From: Mycolicibacterium brisbanense
GTDB lineage: Bacteria; Actinomycetota; Actinomycetes; Mycobacteriales; Mycobacteriaceae
Direction of reading: 5' to 3'
NCBI RefSeq assembly: GCF_001570425.1
Contig: NZ_BCSX01000022.1
Coordinates: 46,549 to 110,548, forward strand
Length of the DNA stretch: 64,000 nucleotides
Shown here: positions 52,580 through 61,170 of the stretch, piece by piece
Layout: every line of letters starts with the position of its first letter
Position numbering within the stretch: the stretch's first letter is position 1
The notes under the pieces: model-generated
Databases searched by the model: none
The model's input: the letters and a program-made list of their open reading frames with translations, nothing else
What the model was told of the DNA's origin: nothing
Made by a program: the position numbers and the translations under genes

Positions 52580-53320
52580 TCAATCACTCGTTTCGTGCAG
52601 CGGCAGCGGCTGCTCGGTCCGGCGCCGGGCCCGCTCCCACGGCCAGGTCATCAGCGCCCATACGACGAGCACGATCGCGACCTCGGCCACCAGATACACC
52701 GGCCATGGGCCCAACACGTCAAGAAGGGACGCAGTGGGCGGCTTCCTGTTCAGGTAGCCGTAGTTGGTTCCGGTGATCGCGTTGAACGTGAGCGTGACCG
52801 CCGCCCACCCGAGCGTCGCGACAATGGCGAAGCGGTAGTCGCGCCACCGCGGGCGCATGCCGAGCCCCCAGGTGAGATAGATGGCCGCCCACACCACGAG
52901 TACGTGAAGCGTGAAGAACGTGATGAACAGGTGGTGGGGAAAGTCGGGTGCGCCGTCGCGGGCCGTACCGATGTCCGGCGTGATCAGCGCCTGCGAGCTC
53001 AGCACCAGGCCCCAGAAATACGTGAGCACGAACGCCCAATGCCGGTGTGACCACAGGGCATACGCCGCGGCGAGCTCAGCGACGTCGCACAACTGCAGCG
53101 GCACCGACGTGTCGAGGGCGGGGTCGGCCAGCTTGTAGCCCAGCGCCACGGCGAAAGCCCCGACGAGGAGCACCGCAAGCACCCGGCTGAACACCCGGGC
53201 CTGCGACGGCGTCTGGCGCCGGCCTGCCACCACCAGAAGTACCGCACCCAGCGCAAACACCGCCAACACGATGCAGTGCGACGGGCCGTAGGCCACGAAC
53301 TCACGTTGTGCCGAGAACAC
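52580..53320 (-). CDS. TIGR02206-family membrane protein (YwaF type)
   Basis: 246 residues with about six membrane helices. SD-like GGGGGAG lies 9 nt before GTG 53320, so I prefer it to the TTG at 53329. Hallmarks are YGPSHCIVLAVFALGAVLLV, VPLQLCDVAELAAAYALW, FVLTYFWGLVLSSQALITPD, TFNAITGTNYGYLNRKPPTA and LLDVLGPWPVYLVAEVA. The family is widespread and uncharacterised; no catalytic motif. It stands alone. Confidence 0.85.
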   Translation of the reverse strand: MFSAQREFVAYGPSHCIVLAVFALGAVLLVVAGRRQTPSQARVFSRVLAVLLVGAFAVALGYKLADPALDTSVPLQLCDVAELAAAYALWSHRHWAFVLTYFWGLVLSSQALITPDIGTARDGAPDFPHHLFITFFTLHVLVVWAAIYLTWGLGMRPRWRDYRFAIVATLGWAAVTLTFNAITGTNYGYLNRKPPTASLLDVLGPWPVYLVAEVAIVLVVWALMTWPWERARRRTEQPLPLHETSD

Positions 53321-53524
53321 TGCGATCAACTCCCCCGTTGCGTTGCCGGCAGGACCGATTACCCATCATCGCAGGCGACCATGGATGTGCGCTGTACAAC
53401 GCGTCGGGGACGATCTCCGCGGCCGCTCGTACGGTTTCTCAATGTTGTTCGGCGTGTTCAGAATTCGTCTGAGCAAGCGACCGCAGCGCGACCACGGGCA
53501 TCACCGCGAGGACCGTCAGGGACG

Positions 53525-54391
53525 TCAGCGGACCGCCGAGACCCAACTCAGATCGGGCGGCGGCGAAGCAGGCGCCGATGTCGACCCGTCAGACCCGGGC
53601 GGCTGCACGCCGTACCCCGGTTGCGGGCCGTGCACCGACGTGTCAGGGCCGTATCCCGGCAGCGGGCCATACCCGGGCAACGACTGCCGAGACCCGCCCA
53701 GCAGCTTGTCCGCGACGAATGCCGCGGCCTGGTCGGTGTACAGCGGGACGTAGCCCTCGGTGTGGCCGCTCCAGGCGTTGCCCGGGCCCGGATGACAGAT
53801 CGGGTCGCTCGGATTGCACAGGTCGATCGCTTTGGCACCGAGCAGTGCACTGTGGGTCGGCAGGGCCTGGTCGGTGCGGGTGGCCACGTCACCGAAGGTG
53901 GCGACCGCCGCGACGTTCTTCGCATACTCGGCAGGCAGCGGATCACCCCAGCTGATGCCACCCACAGGAACGCCGGCCACGATGTCCATCACGCTCGCGC
54001 CCTGCGAGTAGCCGCCCAGCACGATCTGAGTGTCCGGGCAGGACGACACCGTGGACTTGAGGTGTGAGATCGCGTCTTTGGCGCCGTCACCACCATGCAG
54101 CTGCAGCTTGCTGGCTTTGTAGTTCACCGCGTACGTGGCGATGTTCAGGCCGGTCTGCTTGCGCAGCGAGTCGACGAGTGCGTCGCCGACCCGACCGAGG
54201 CCGGCGGGCTCATCGGTACCGCGCGCGAAGATGACCTCGGCGTCGGCACAGTCGGTGGCGGACGCCACCGGCACGTTTGCGGTGACCAGCGAGACGCCGG
54301 CCGTCAACAGTGCAGCAGCGCCAAGCCCGACCCAGCGACCACTTGACCGCGCACTGCCCGTCCGGGGGCTACGTATGCGGCGAGAAAACAC
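53525..54391 (-). CDS. Secreted cutinase-family serine esterase
   Basis: 288 residues. A signal peptide ([17 protein letters not shown], then [20 protein letters not shown] and ASA-T near residue 46) is followed by the cutinase alpha/beta fold: [16 protein letters not shown], nucleophile Ser129 in GGYSQGASV, a disulfide pair Cys48-Cys118, and [11 protein letters not shown] with catalytic Asp and nearby His (GHTEGYVP). The last 60 residues are Pro/Gly-rich and probably interact with the cell wall. Expected to cleave esters of lipids or polymers outside the cell. Confidence 0.92.
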   Translation of the reverse strand: MFSRRIRSPRTGSARSSGRWVGLGAAALLTAGVSLVTANVPVASATDCADAEVIFARGTDEPAGLGRVGDALVDSLRKQTGLNIATYAVNYKASKLQLHGGDGAKDAISHLKSTVSSCPDTQIVLGGYSQGASVMDIVAGVPVGGISWGDPLPAEYAKNVAAVATFGDVATRTDQALPTHSALLGAKAIDLCNPSDPICHPGPGNAWSGHTEGYVPLYTDQAAAFVADKLLGGSRQSLPGYGPLPGYGPDTSVHGPQPGYGVQPPGSDGSTSAPASPPPDLSWVSAVR

Positions 54392-54467
54392 GCCTCAATG
54401 TAACGCGTAACGGCAAAGGATCAACTTCGCGTTGCCACCGGCTGTGGCCAGGGGCCTCCGGCATCGG

Positions 54468-54531
54468 TGAGCGAAATGCGCAAAAGCCCGATATTCGCGC
54501 ACTGCGCGGGTTGCGCGCACAAGCGCGCCAG
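54468..54531 (+). repeat. 64-nt upstream element, copy A
   Basis: Aligns without gaps to the element at 57275-57338 with about 45 of 64 identities, including TGAGCGnAATGCnCAAAAGCC at the left and GCGCACAAGCGnGCCAG at the right. It lies 60 bp before the MFS start and contains TTGCGCGCACAA. Confidence 0.6.
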
Positions 54532-54591
54532 TCGTAGCCCCCAGCGCATAACTTCGCCGCAATCGATGTCACCTCGACTGAAGGCGTGGTC

Positions 54592-55815
54592 ATGAACACC
54601 ATCTCCCAGAGCCGCACACAATCTTGGGTCGGACACCGCCGCGGGTCCACCGAGTACCGCCGTCTGCTGGGGGCATTGTTCTGCGCGGGGATCGCAACGT
54701 TTGCCCAGCTGTACTCGCCGCAGGGAGTGCTACCGCAGATTTCGACCGACCTGGGTGTCGGAGCGGCGAGCGCAGCGCTGATGGTGTCGGCCTGCACGAT
54801 CGGCCTGGCCGTCGGGGTGATCCCCTGGTCGATGATTGCCGACCGTGTCGGCCGGGTGAAGGCCATGTCGGTGTCGGTCGTGACGTCGAGCGTGCTCGGG
54901 CTGCTCACGCCATGCGCACCCAACCTCCACCTGTTGCTCGCCGGGCGACTTCTGCAGGGACTCGTGCTCGCCGGTGTTCCCGCCATCGCGATCGCCTACC
55001 TCACCGAGGAAATCGCCCCCGAGCACGCGGCGCGGGCAGCCGGGACCTTTGTGTCCGGGACGAGCATCGGCGGGCTGCTGGGCCGGGTGGTCGCCGGGCC
55101 GATCACCGAGGTGGCGACGTGGCGGATCGGCATGATCACCGTGGCCGTCCTGTGCGCAGCCGCGGCGGCAGGCTTCGTCAAACTCGCGCCGCACTCACGA
55201 GGCTTCACACCGGCAAGTGGGCGCGGAGCCAACCCGGAAGGCACGCTGACCCACCGCCTCGTGGTCAATCTGCGCTCACCACGCCAGCTGACGTTGTTCG
55301 CCCAGGGATTTCTCCTGATGGGCGGGTTCGTGGCGATCTACAACTTCCTGGCGTTCCGGCTGACCGCAGCGCCCTATCACCTGCCGGGAACAGTGCTCAG
55401 CCTGATCTTCTTCGCCTACCTGGCAGGCACCGGAGCATCGACCCTCGCGGGCGCCCTCGCCACTCGGTTCGGCCGCAAATCGGTGCTCCTGACATCGATC
55501 GCCATCATGATCACCGGAGTACTGATCACGTTGTGCACCAACCTGTTTCTGATACTGATCGGCCTGGTGGTCACCACCGTCGGATTCTTCGGCGCTCACG
55601 CGATCGCCACCGGGTGGGCCGGCCGCGGGGCCACCGTCGGTAAGGCCCAGGCCTCGTCGCTCTACAACCTCTTCTACTACGCGGGATCGAGCATCGTCGG
55701 CTGGTTCGGCGGCATCGCGTTGACGTCGGCAGGTTGGCCCGGCGTGGCGCTGACGGTGCTCATTCTCGCCGGTGTCGCGGCGGGCATCGCCGCATTCTTC
55801 TTGCCCCGCAACTAA
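54592..55815 (+). CDS. MFS transporter (YnfM-like)
   Basis: 407 residues from ATG 54592 (gaaggc site; GTG 54586 is also in frame). Twelve hydrophobic helices, loop motif SMIADRVGRVKAMSV, GTFVSGTSIGGLLGRVVAGP and a second-half loop ATRFGRKSVLLTSIA match the YnfM-type major-facilitator group. It has an upstream element shared with the ATP-grasp gene and is followed 19 bp later by mmgE/prpD. It may export or import the compound handled by these enzymes. Confidence 0.85.
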   Translation: MNTISQSRTQSWVGHRRGSTEYRRLLGALFCAGIATFAQLYSPQGVLPQISTDLGVGAASAALMVSACTIGLAVGVIPWSMIADRVGRVKAMSVSVVTSSVLGLLTPCAPNLHLLLAGRLLQGLVLAGVPAIAIAYLTEEIAPEHAARAAGTFVSGTSIGGLLGRVVAGPITEVATWRIGMITVAVLCAAAAAGFVKLAPHSRGFTPASGRGANPEGTLTHRLVVNLRSPRQLTLFAQGFLLMGGFVAIYNFLAFRLTAAPYHLPGTVLSLIFFAYLAGTGASTLAGALATRFGRKSVLLTSIAIMITGVLITLCTNLFLILIGLVVTTVGFFGAHAIATGWAGRGATVGKAQASSLYNLFYYAGSSIVGWFGGIALTSAGWPGVALTVLILAGVAAGIAAFFLPRN

Positions 55816-55834
55816 TCCCAGAGAGCAGCCACTG

Positions 55835-57277
55835 ATGAATACAACGAATACGGCAGGCCTTCCGGCGCAGCGTGCCACCGGACAAGATGCGCCCGCCGAC
55901 GGGTTCAGCCGCGAGGTCACGGCCGCATACGAGAATTGGCGTTATTCTCATCTCCCCGCGCCGGTGGTGCAGCGAATCAAGCTCTTCGTGCTCGACACCC
56001 TGGGCGTGATCGCTGCCGCCGCCGAGGCCCCCGGCATACCGGAGGTCAACCGTCTCCTTCTCGGCTGGGAGGGTGCCGGCCCTTCGACGGTACTGATCGG
56101 CAAGGGCCGCGCAGCACCGCCGACAGCCGCGCTCGCCAACGGCGCAGCGGCGCACGCGCTGGATTTCGACGACAATCACGATCCCGGCCGCGTACACGCC
56201 TACGCCGTCATCCTGCCCGCGGCGATGGCGGCAGCAGAAGCGCAGGGCGGTGTCAGCGGCCGTGACTTCATCGCGGCGCTCGCCACCGGCGTCGAGCTGC
56301 AGGCGCGACTCGGACTCACCGCACCCCACAGCATGTCCCGCGGCTGGCATCCGACCACCGTCATGGGCGCGCTCGGCGCCGCGGCGGCGGCCGCGCGGGT
56401 ACTGGACCTGCGCGCCGACAAGTTTTCCGATGCCGTCGGCCTTGCCTTTCATCAGGCCTCGGGTACCCGGCAGGCGTTGAACGACGGCGTTCTGGCCAAG
56501 CGGCTCGGAGCGGGCTTCGCGTCGCGCAACGGCACGGCCGCGGCGTATCTCGCCGCGGCGGGATTGACCGGACCGACCCGATTTCTCGAGGGAGAAGCGG
56601 GCCTCTTCCGGTTGTACGAGGCCGGCGATGTCCGGCCTGACGCTCTCTTGCAGGATCTCGGCCTGCGGTGGGAGGTCATGACGCACAGCATGAAGCCGTA
56701 TCCCTGCTGCCGCTGCACCCACAACGCGATCGCCATCGGCCAGTCGCTGCACCGAGAAGGCCTGAGCCCAGCGGACATCGAGAGCGTTGCCATCGGCATG
56801 AGCGAGGTGAACACAAAGATCGTCGGCGAGCCTTACGACGTCGCCCGGGACTCGACGATCCACGCGCAGTTCAACGCCTGCTACTGCTTTGCGACGGCGC
56901 TCATCCACGGCCGGGTCGACGTGACCACCTTCCAGCGGCCGCAGATCACGGACCCCGTCGTCAGCGCCCTGGCAGCGCGCACGCGCGTCGTGGTGGACCA
57001 AACGATAGCGTCCGGCGCCATGTCGCCGACCCGGGTGACGATCCTCTGCCGGGACGGCCGGCGCATCGAACGCTTCCTCGAGTTCATGGAGGGTAGTCCG
57101 GAACAGCCGATGACCGAGGACGAGGCACTCGCCAAGTTCTCGGACTGCCTCCAGCTTGGGCTCGGCGCGACGCCAGCCGAAATCGACTGCCTCGCAGGCA
57201 AAATCCTGAGTTTGGAGACCTGCACGGACGTCAGCGATGTCATCGCCCAGTTCCCTGGCACGTCGAAACCGCGATGA
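55835..57277 (+). CDS. MmgE/PrpD-family protein
   Basis: 480 residues from ATG 55835. Family features: the opening helices (RIKLFVLDTLGVIAAAAEAP), ALANGAAAHALDFDDNHDPG with conserved Asp and His, GVELQARLGLTAPHSMSRGWHPT, and FHQASGTRQ. Members dehydrate or epimerise dicarboxylic/tricarboxylic acids (2-methylcitrate dehydratase, iminodisuccinate epimerase, itaconate decarboxylase). Its neighbours, an MFS carrier and an ATP-grasp ligase, are not those of propionate metabolism, so a different substrate is probable. Confidence 0.88.
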   Translation: MNTTNTAGLPAQRATGQDAPADGFSREVTAAYENWRYSHLPAPVVQRIKLFVLDTLGVIAAAAEAPGIPEVNRLLLGWEGAGPSTVLIGKGRAAPPTAALANGAAAHALDFDDNHDPGRVHAYAVILPAAMAAAEAQGGVSGRDFIAALATGVELQARLGLTAPHSMSRGWHPTTVMGALGAAAAAARVLDLRADKFSDAVGLAFHQASGTRQALNDGVLAKRLGAGFASRNGTAAAYLAAAGLTGPTRFLEGEAGLFRLYEAGDVRPDALLQDLGLRWEVMTHSMKPYPCCRCTHNAIAIGQSLHREGLSPADIESVAIGMSEVNTKIVGEPYDVARDSTIHAQFNACYCFATALIHGRVDVTTFQRPQITDPVVSALAARTRVVVDQTIASGAMSPTRVTILCRDGRRIERFLEFMEGSPEQPMTEDEALAKFSDCLQLGLGATPAEIDCLAGKILSLETCTDVSDVIAQFPGTSKPR

Positions 57278-57338
57278 GCGCAATGCACAAAAGCCGAAGA
57301 TCGCGCGCTTGTTGCGGTTGTGCGCACAAGCGGGCCAG
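57275..57338 (+). repeat. 64-nt upstream element, copy B
   Basis: Begins on the stop codon of the mmgE gene and precedes the ATP-grasp gene by 82 bp. It contains a perfect 12-bp palindrome TTGTGCGCACAA at 57318-57329, and pairs with copy A at 54468-54531. Confidence 0.6.
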
Positions 57339-57420
57339 GACGCCGGAAGGACCGTAATTTTGGTTCTGCAAGGCCACCACTTGGCAGATACCAAACACTC
57401 ACTCACACAGGAGAACTCGA

Positions 57421-58659
57421 ATGAAAACAGCAAACGCACAGAGCACCGGCAACATCATCACGGCGAATGCACCTGCGCTGTCGGGTAAGCCGATCGCGGT
57501 GCTGCACCAAGCCGTTACACCGCCGTCGCTCGGCGGAGCGGTCAAGCCCTCGAACCCATTCGGGTACCGGGATTCATCGGCAGACATCGCATTTGCATTG
57601 GCGCAGGCCGGTTGTGACGTGCTTACCCCGGTAGACGATCCGCGGCCCGACGTCGACGCCGAGTGGACGTACCCGGACACTCTCGACGGCATCACCCGCG
57701 CCGTGTCCGACGGAGCTGTGGTGCTATGGGCAAATACCAGCTTGTTCGACGAGCATCCGTTGGCCCACTTCGGTTCTCGCTCCGGGCTGTACGTGGTTGG
57801 TCAGCCACTGGACGTGGTCGAGAAGTTCGAGGACAAGAACGTGTGCCAGGCCGCTATCAGCGCGATCGGCGTCCCGGTGCCGGTGCAGGCGCTCGTCAAC
57901 GTCGAGATCGGTCCGGCGAAAGCACAAGTCGAGACAGCGGTTTCGACGAAGGGGCTGTCCTTCCCGATCATCGTGAAGCCCGTCCGTGGCCGTGGTAGCG
58001 CCGGTGTCAAGGTCGTCGGCTCGGTCGGCGACGCGGCAGAGCACATCGAATCGCTGGTCGGGCCGAAGTTCGGCGGCAAGTTCCTCATCGAGGAGTACCT
58101 GTCAGGCCGGGAGCTGGCCGTGACCGTGATGCCACCGGGCATCTATGAGACGGCTGACGGGGTGCGGCACGAAGCCACCCACTGGCCACTTCCGGCGATC
58201 GAGCGGACTGGACATCGCGGTGGAGTGATGCCGTTCAGCGGGGTGGTGCCGATCCAGTCGAACAGCAAGCCTGCGGGCGACGATGATCAACTCCGCGAAT
58301 TCGCCAGGCACGCCGTGCGAGTCGCGCAGTTCCTGAAGGCCACTGCGCCGATCCGCATCGATTGCCGGGAAGACGCCGACGGTGTCATCAAGGCCATCGA
58401 CATCAACATGAAGCCCAGCATGACCGGCCCGGGTCGGCCCGGTCGGGAGCAGATGATCAACCTGTCGGCACTGTCCGGAACCGAGATCGGTTGGAGCTAC
58501 ACCGAGTTGCTTGCGGCGATAGCCGTCAACGCCGCCCCCGTCCAAAGGATCACGCGACCCTCCACGCATGGGGGTCCTCGCGCCCTGCGGCAAGCCGGTC
58601 TGCCGACAAGCTCGGCCGGGGCGCGCCTGGCATGCCATCGTTTGACGCCTACGCGGTGA
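57421..58659 (+). CDS. ATP-grasp ligase
   Basis: 412 residues from ATG 57421 (caggag site). The ATP-grasp fold is visible: an N-terminal Rossmann domain, a lid with FPIIVKPVRGRGSAGVKVV (Lys and Gly loop), FLIEEYLSGRELAVTVMPPG, and the metal site with IRIDCREDADGVIKAIDINMKP (Asp and Asn). It resembles D-Ala-D-Ala ligase or RimK-like peptide/amide ligases that join carboxylates to amines. The last about 35 residues (RPSTHGGPRALRQAGL onward) are basic and less typical. Substrates unknown. Confidence 0.85.
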   Translation: MKTANAQSTGNIITANAPALSGKPIAVLHQAVTPPSLGGAVKPSNPFGYRDSSADIAFALAQAGCDVLTPVDDPRPDVDAEWTYPDTLDGITRAVSDGAVVLWANTSLFDEHPLAHFGSRSGLYVVGQPLDVVEKFEDKNVCQAAISAIGVPVPVQALVNVEIGPAKAQVETAVSTKGLSFPIIVKPVRGRGSAGVKVVGSVGDAAEHIESLVGPKFGGKFLIEEYLSGRELAVTVMPPGIYETADGVRHEATHWPLPAIERTGHRGGVMPFSGVVPIQSNSKPAGDDDQLREFARHAVRVAQFLKATAPIRIDCREDADGVIKAIDINMKPSMTGPGRPGREQMINLSALSGTEIGWSYTELLAAIAVNAAPVQRITRPSTHGGPRALRQAGLPTSSAGARLACHRLTPTR

Positions 58660-58725
58660 CGGTGCCACCGAGCCGGAGGCCGCGTGTGGGGAGTACCCCG
58701 CAGGCGGACCTCCGGCAGGGCCGAC

Positions 58726-59358
58726 TCAGACCATCGGCGGCGGGCAGGCAGCCGGACCCAGCAGATCGGCGCTGGTGTTCGACGACGTGCGACGCCACCG
58801 GCCGTACAGCGGCAAGTCGCGCACCGACTCGGCGGCCGGAAGCGGCCATCGTCGGGCGATGAACCGAACGACGGTCCGCACGTATCGGATCGTCTCGGAG
58901 TACCACCGCCATTCGTACAGCCGGCCGGTGTGCAGCCATTGCGCGAGCGCCTCGGACTCCACGCCCTGCAGGTATGGCCGCACCCACGTCACCATCACCC
59001 AGGCCCGCGTCGCTGCCTCGTCGGAAAGCCGGAAGGTCCACTCGATGGGACTGTCACCGGCGGCCATGGTGTGGCGCACCGCGGGCCGTTGTGGTTGGGC
59101 ATCCGTGTCGGACATCCCGAACAGGTGCATCGTCACGTTGTGAAAGACTCCCGGCCCGCCCACTTCGAAGCGCACGCAATAGATGTCGGGGGCGACGGCG
59201 TCGTCGCGGGATGCGCCGAACGCGACCAGCCCACCGACGGCGACATAACGCGAGAACACCAACTGGCTTCCCACCGTGACGAACCTGCGTACCGCCAGCA
59301 GCACCGTCAACGTCGCGACGGTCAGCGCGACGACACCCCACACCAGGTCCACTCGCAC
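58726..59358 (-). CDS. Hypothetical membrane-anchored protein
   Basis: 210 residues from ATG 59358, convergent with the ATP-grasp gene. One N-terminal hydrophobic helix (MRVDLVWGVVALTVATLTVL) and a soluble part with paired tryptophans (WTFRLSDEAATRAWVMVTWV, YEWRWYSETIRYVRTVV). The far C-terminus is Arg/Pro-rich. No family recognised. Confidence 0.65.
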   Translation of the reverse strand: MRVDLVWGVVALTVATLTVLLAVRRFVTVGSQLVFSRYVAVGGLVAFGASRDDAVAPDIYCVRFEVGGPGVFHNVTMHLFGMSDTDAQPQRPAVRHTMAAGDSPIEWTFRLSDEAATRAWVMVTWVRPYLQGVESEALAQWLHTGRLYEWRWYSETIRYVRTVVRFIARRWPLPAAESVRDLPLYGRWRRTSSNTSADLLGPAACPPPMV

Positions 59359-59409
59359 AGAGTGACAGAGCGTGGCCGAGAAACCGGTGACAATGCTCCG
59401 ATACAGGAA

Positions 59410-59431
59410 AGGCCCCCATCTCTGGGGGCCT
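59410..59431 (-). terminator. Intrinsic terminator of the DUF1254 gene
   Basis: Perfect 9-bp stem AGGCCCCCA ... TGGGGGCCT with a 4-nt loop, followed on the minus strand by TTCCTGTA, 48 bp past the stop codon. Confidence 0.8.
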
Positions 59432-59479
59432 ACCTGATTGGTCCGCTGGTGACCTCTGGCGGCGCGATGCCTGCGGCCG

Positions 59480-60898
59480 TCAGTCTTTGACTGCCTGCGG
59501 CGCCTTCCAGGAGCCGTTGAGCGCTTCTTCCTTCGGCCAGTACAGGCGCATGATCATCTGGAACGGCCCGTCGGGTGCGGGCAGCCAGTTGGCCTCCTTG
59601 TCGGCGCCGGGCGACTGGTTCTGCACATGGATCGTGATGCCGCCGTCCGGATCGTGAATCAGGTTGGGCAGCATGGGCGAGTTGATGAGGTACCGGTTGA
59701 TGGGGTTGGCCACCAGCAGGCTCTGCGGCATCTTGTACATCGTGATCGACCAGAACGAGTTGACCGGCGGCAGCTGCCCGGGCGCGAATCGCAGCGTGTA
59801 CTTGCCGGCGCCCGTCAGCGGCGCACCGGTCGAGTCCGTCGCGATCACCGGGTACAGGGCCTCCTGGGCCACGTTGCCGTAGATGCCCAGCACCGAACCG
59901 GCCATGCGGTAGAGGTAGTTGTTCTTGAGCTCCTCATGGGTGCCGAACAGCTGCCCGGAGGTGACCTCACCGGTGACGAGCTTCTCCTTCTGGAACGTCG
60001 TCAGCTCGGCCCAGGCGTCGGCCATCCCGTCCTGCACGGCCTGCAGGGTGTCCTTGCTCATGGTGTCGGGGTTGAAGTTGCCGTCGGGCCCGATGCCGAT
60101 GGTGGCGAACCGGTCTCGCAGTTCCTTCTCATCGGGGAGCACGGGAGCGAACTTGAGGACGAAGTTGAGGATCTGGAAGAACTTCGGCGAGGTCTTCTGC
60201 TCGTCCGGGGTCAGCGGCGCGATGAAGTCCATCGCGGGAGCTGTTGCGGCGGGCTTCTTTTCGAACGCGGACAGCGGTTCGACGGTGTAACCGGCCTGGA
60301 TCTTCTTGACGTTGTCGATGTCTGCGGGATCGAACAGCTGAGTGCGGTAGATGACCAGCGAGAAATCGGTGTCCGACCGGATCACCTCGTTGATGCCCTC
60401 CGGCTTCTCGCCCTTCCAGCTCGGGCCTGCCAGCAGGTACTTGCCGCCGCCGTTGCCGGTGGTGCGACTGCCGACGTACGCGTAGTCGTAGGTGTAGCCG
60501 TCGACGAACTGCAACGAGTAATAGCGGCCGGCCTCGATCGGCGGAACCGTCAGCACCAGCGGCTCGGCCCGCAGATCAGCACCCAGCATCGTGTACGGGG
60601 TGTCGGAGTTGGGCGTCTGGATCGTGGTGTCCTCGGGGGTGAACACCCGGGCGATGCTGTGCGTCTGGTTCCAGTCGCCCTTGTACTGCGGGTTGGCCTT
60701 GTCGACGAAGTAGGAGTGTTGGATGCGGTAGTTGTCGACCATCGGGAAGCCGTACATGTACGCCTCCTTGGCAATCTCGCGCACCTGTTGCGGCGTCGGC
60801 TCCGCGCTCGAACCACCTTGCGGTTCACCGGATTTGCCACCGCAGCCAGCAGTGGCGGCCAGCAGCAGCGCCACCAGACCCGAAACCCAGACCTTCAT
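59480..60898 (-). CDS. DUF1254/DUF1214 lipoprotein
   Basis: 472 residues. Lipobox LLAATAGCGG places lipidated Cys at residue 19, so it is a membrane-bound exported protein. DUF1254 (about residues 45-180; AYMYGFPMVDNYRIQHSYFV and TPNSDTPYTMLGADLRAEPL) and DUF1214 (about 345-455; RFAPGQLPPVNSFWSITMYK and DGGITIHVQNQSPG) are both present, as in the whole family. Function of the family is unknown. It is divergent from an AraC regulator. Confidence 0.88.
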   Translation of the reverse strand: MKVWVSGLVALLLAATAGCGGKSGEPQGGSSAEPTPQQVREIAKEAYMYGFPMVDNYRIQHSYFVDKANPQYKGDWNQTHSIARVFTPEDTTIQTPNSDTPYTMLGADLRAEPLVLTVPPIEAGRYYSLQFVDGYTYDYAYVGSRTTGNGGGKYLLAGPSWKGEKPEGINEVIRSDTDFSLVIYRTQLFDPADIDNVKKIQAGYTVEPLSAFEKKPAATAPAMDFIAPLTPDEQKTSPKFFQILNFVLKFAPVLPDEKELRDRFATIGIGPDGNFNPDTMSKDTLQAVQDGMADAWAELTTFQKEKLVTGEVTSGQLFGTHEELKNNYLYRMAGSVLGIYGNVAQEALYPVIATDSTGAPLTGAGKYTLRFAPGQLPPVNSFWSITMYKMPQSLLVANPINRYLINSPMLPNLIHDPDGGITIHVQNQSPGADKEANWLPAPDGPFQMIMRLYWPKEEALNGSWKAPQAVKD

Positions 60899-61072
60899 CC
60901 ATTTCCCTTCATGTGGGCCGTCGCGGCGTTACGCCCCGTGAGCACGGCTTGTCCAGTATCCGGCGCATCTCGATGAGGCGCCGCAGTGAGTCCGACCGCC
61001 TCGTCAGCTGGGCTGCGCGTCCACGGGTTCCCCCTGGTTCATCTCCGTTGCGGCCCACCGCTTTCGCGTCGG

Positions 61073-61088
61073 CCACAACCGGTTGTGG
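61073..61088. promoter_or_regulatory. 16-bp perfect palindrome between DUF1254 and AraC genes
   Basis: CCACAACCGGTTGTGG, a perfect 16-bp palindrome, stands about 175 bp from the DUF1254 start and 83 bp from the AraC start. A likely dimer-binding operator controlling one or both. Confidence 0.6.
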
Positions 61089-61132
61089 TCCCCCGACCGG
61101 GCAACCACTCTGCACCATCCAGCGTCTGCTTG

Positions 61133-61170
61133 TCTTGACTTTGCTGGACAGCTTCTTGACTCTTGTGGAC
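61133..61170 (+). promoter_or_regulatory. Tandem 17-bp direct repeat at the AraC start codon
   Basis: TCTTGACTTTGCTGGAC (61133-61149) and TCTTGACTCTTGTGGAC (61154-61170) agree at 14 of 17 positions and are 21 bp apart, i.e. two helical turns, the spacing of AraC-family half-sites. The second copy abuts the start codon, suggesting autoregulation. Confidence 0.5.

Noticed and set aside
54310..54537. 75-codon plus-strand frame ending in the upstream repeat element
   Set aside because: Covers a cutinase antisense region and the repeat; the similarity to the frame at 57237-57488 comes from the shared DNA element, not from a protein.
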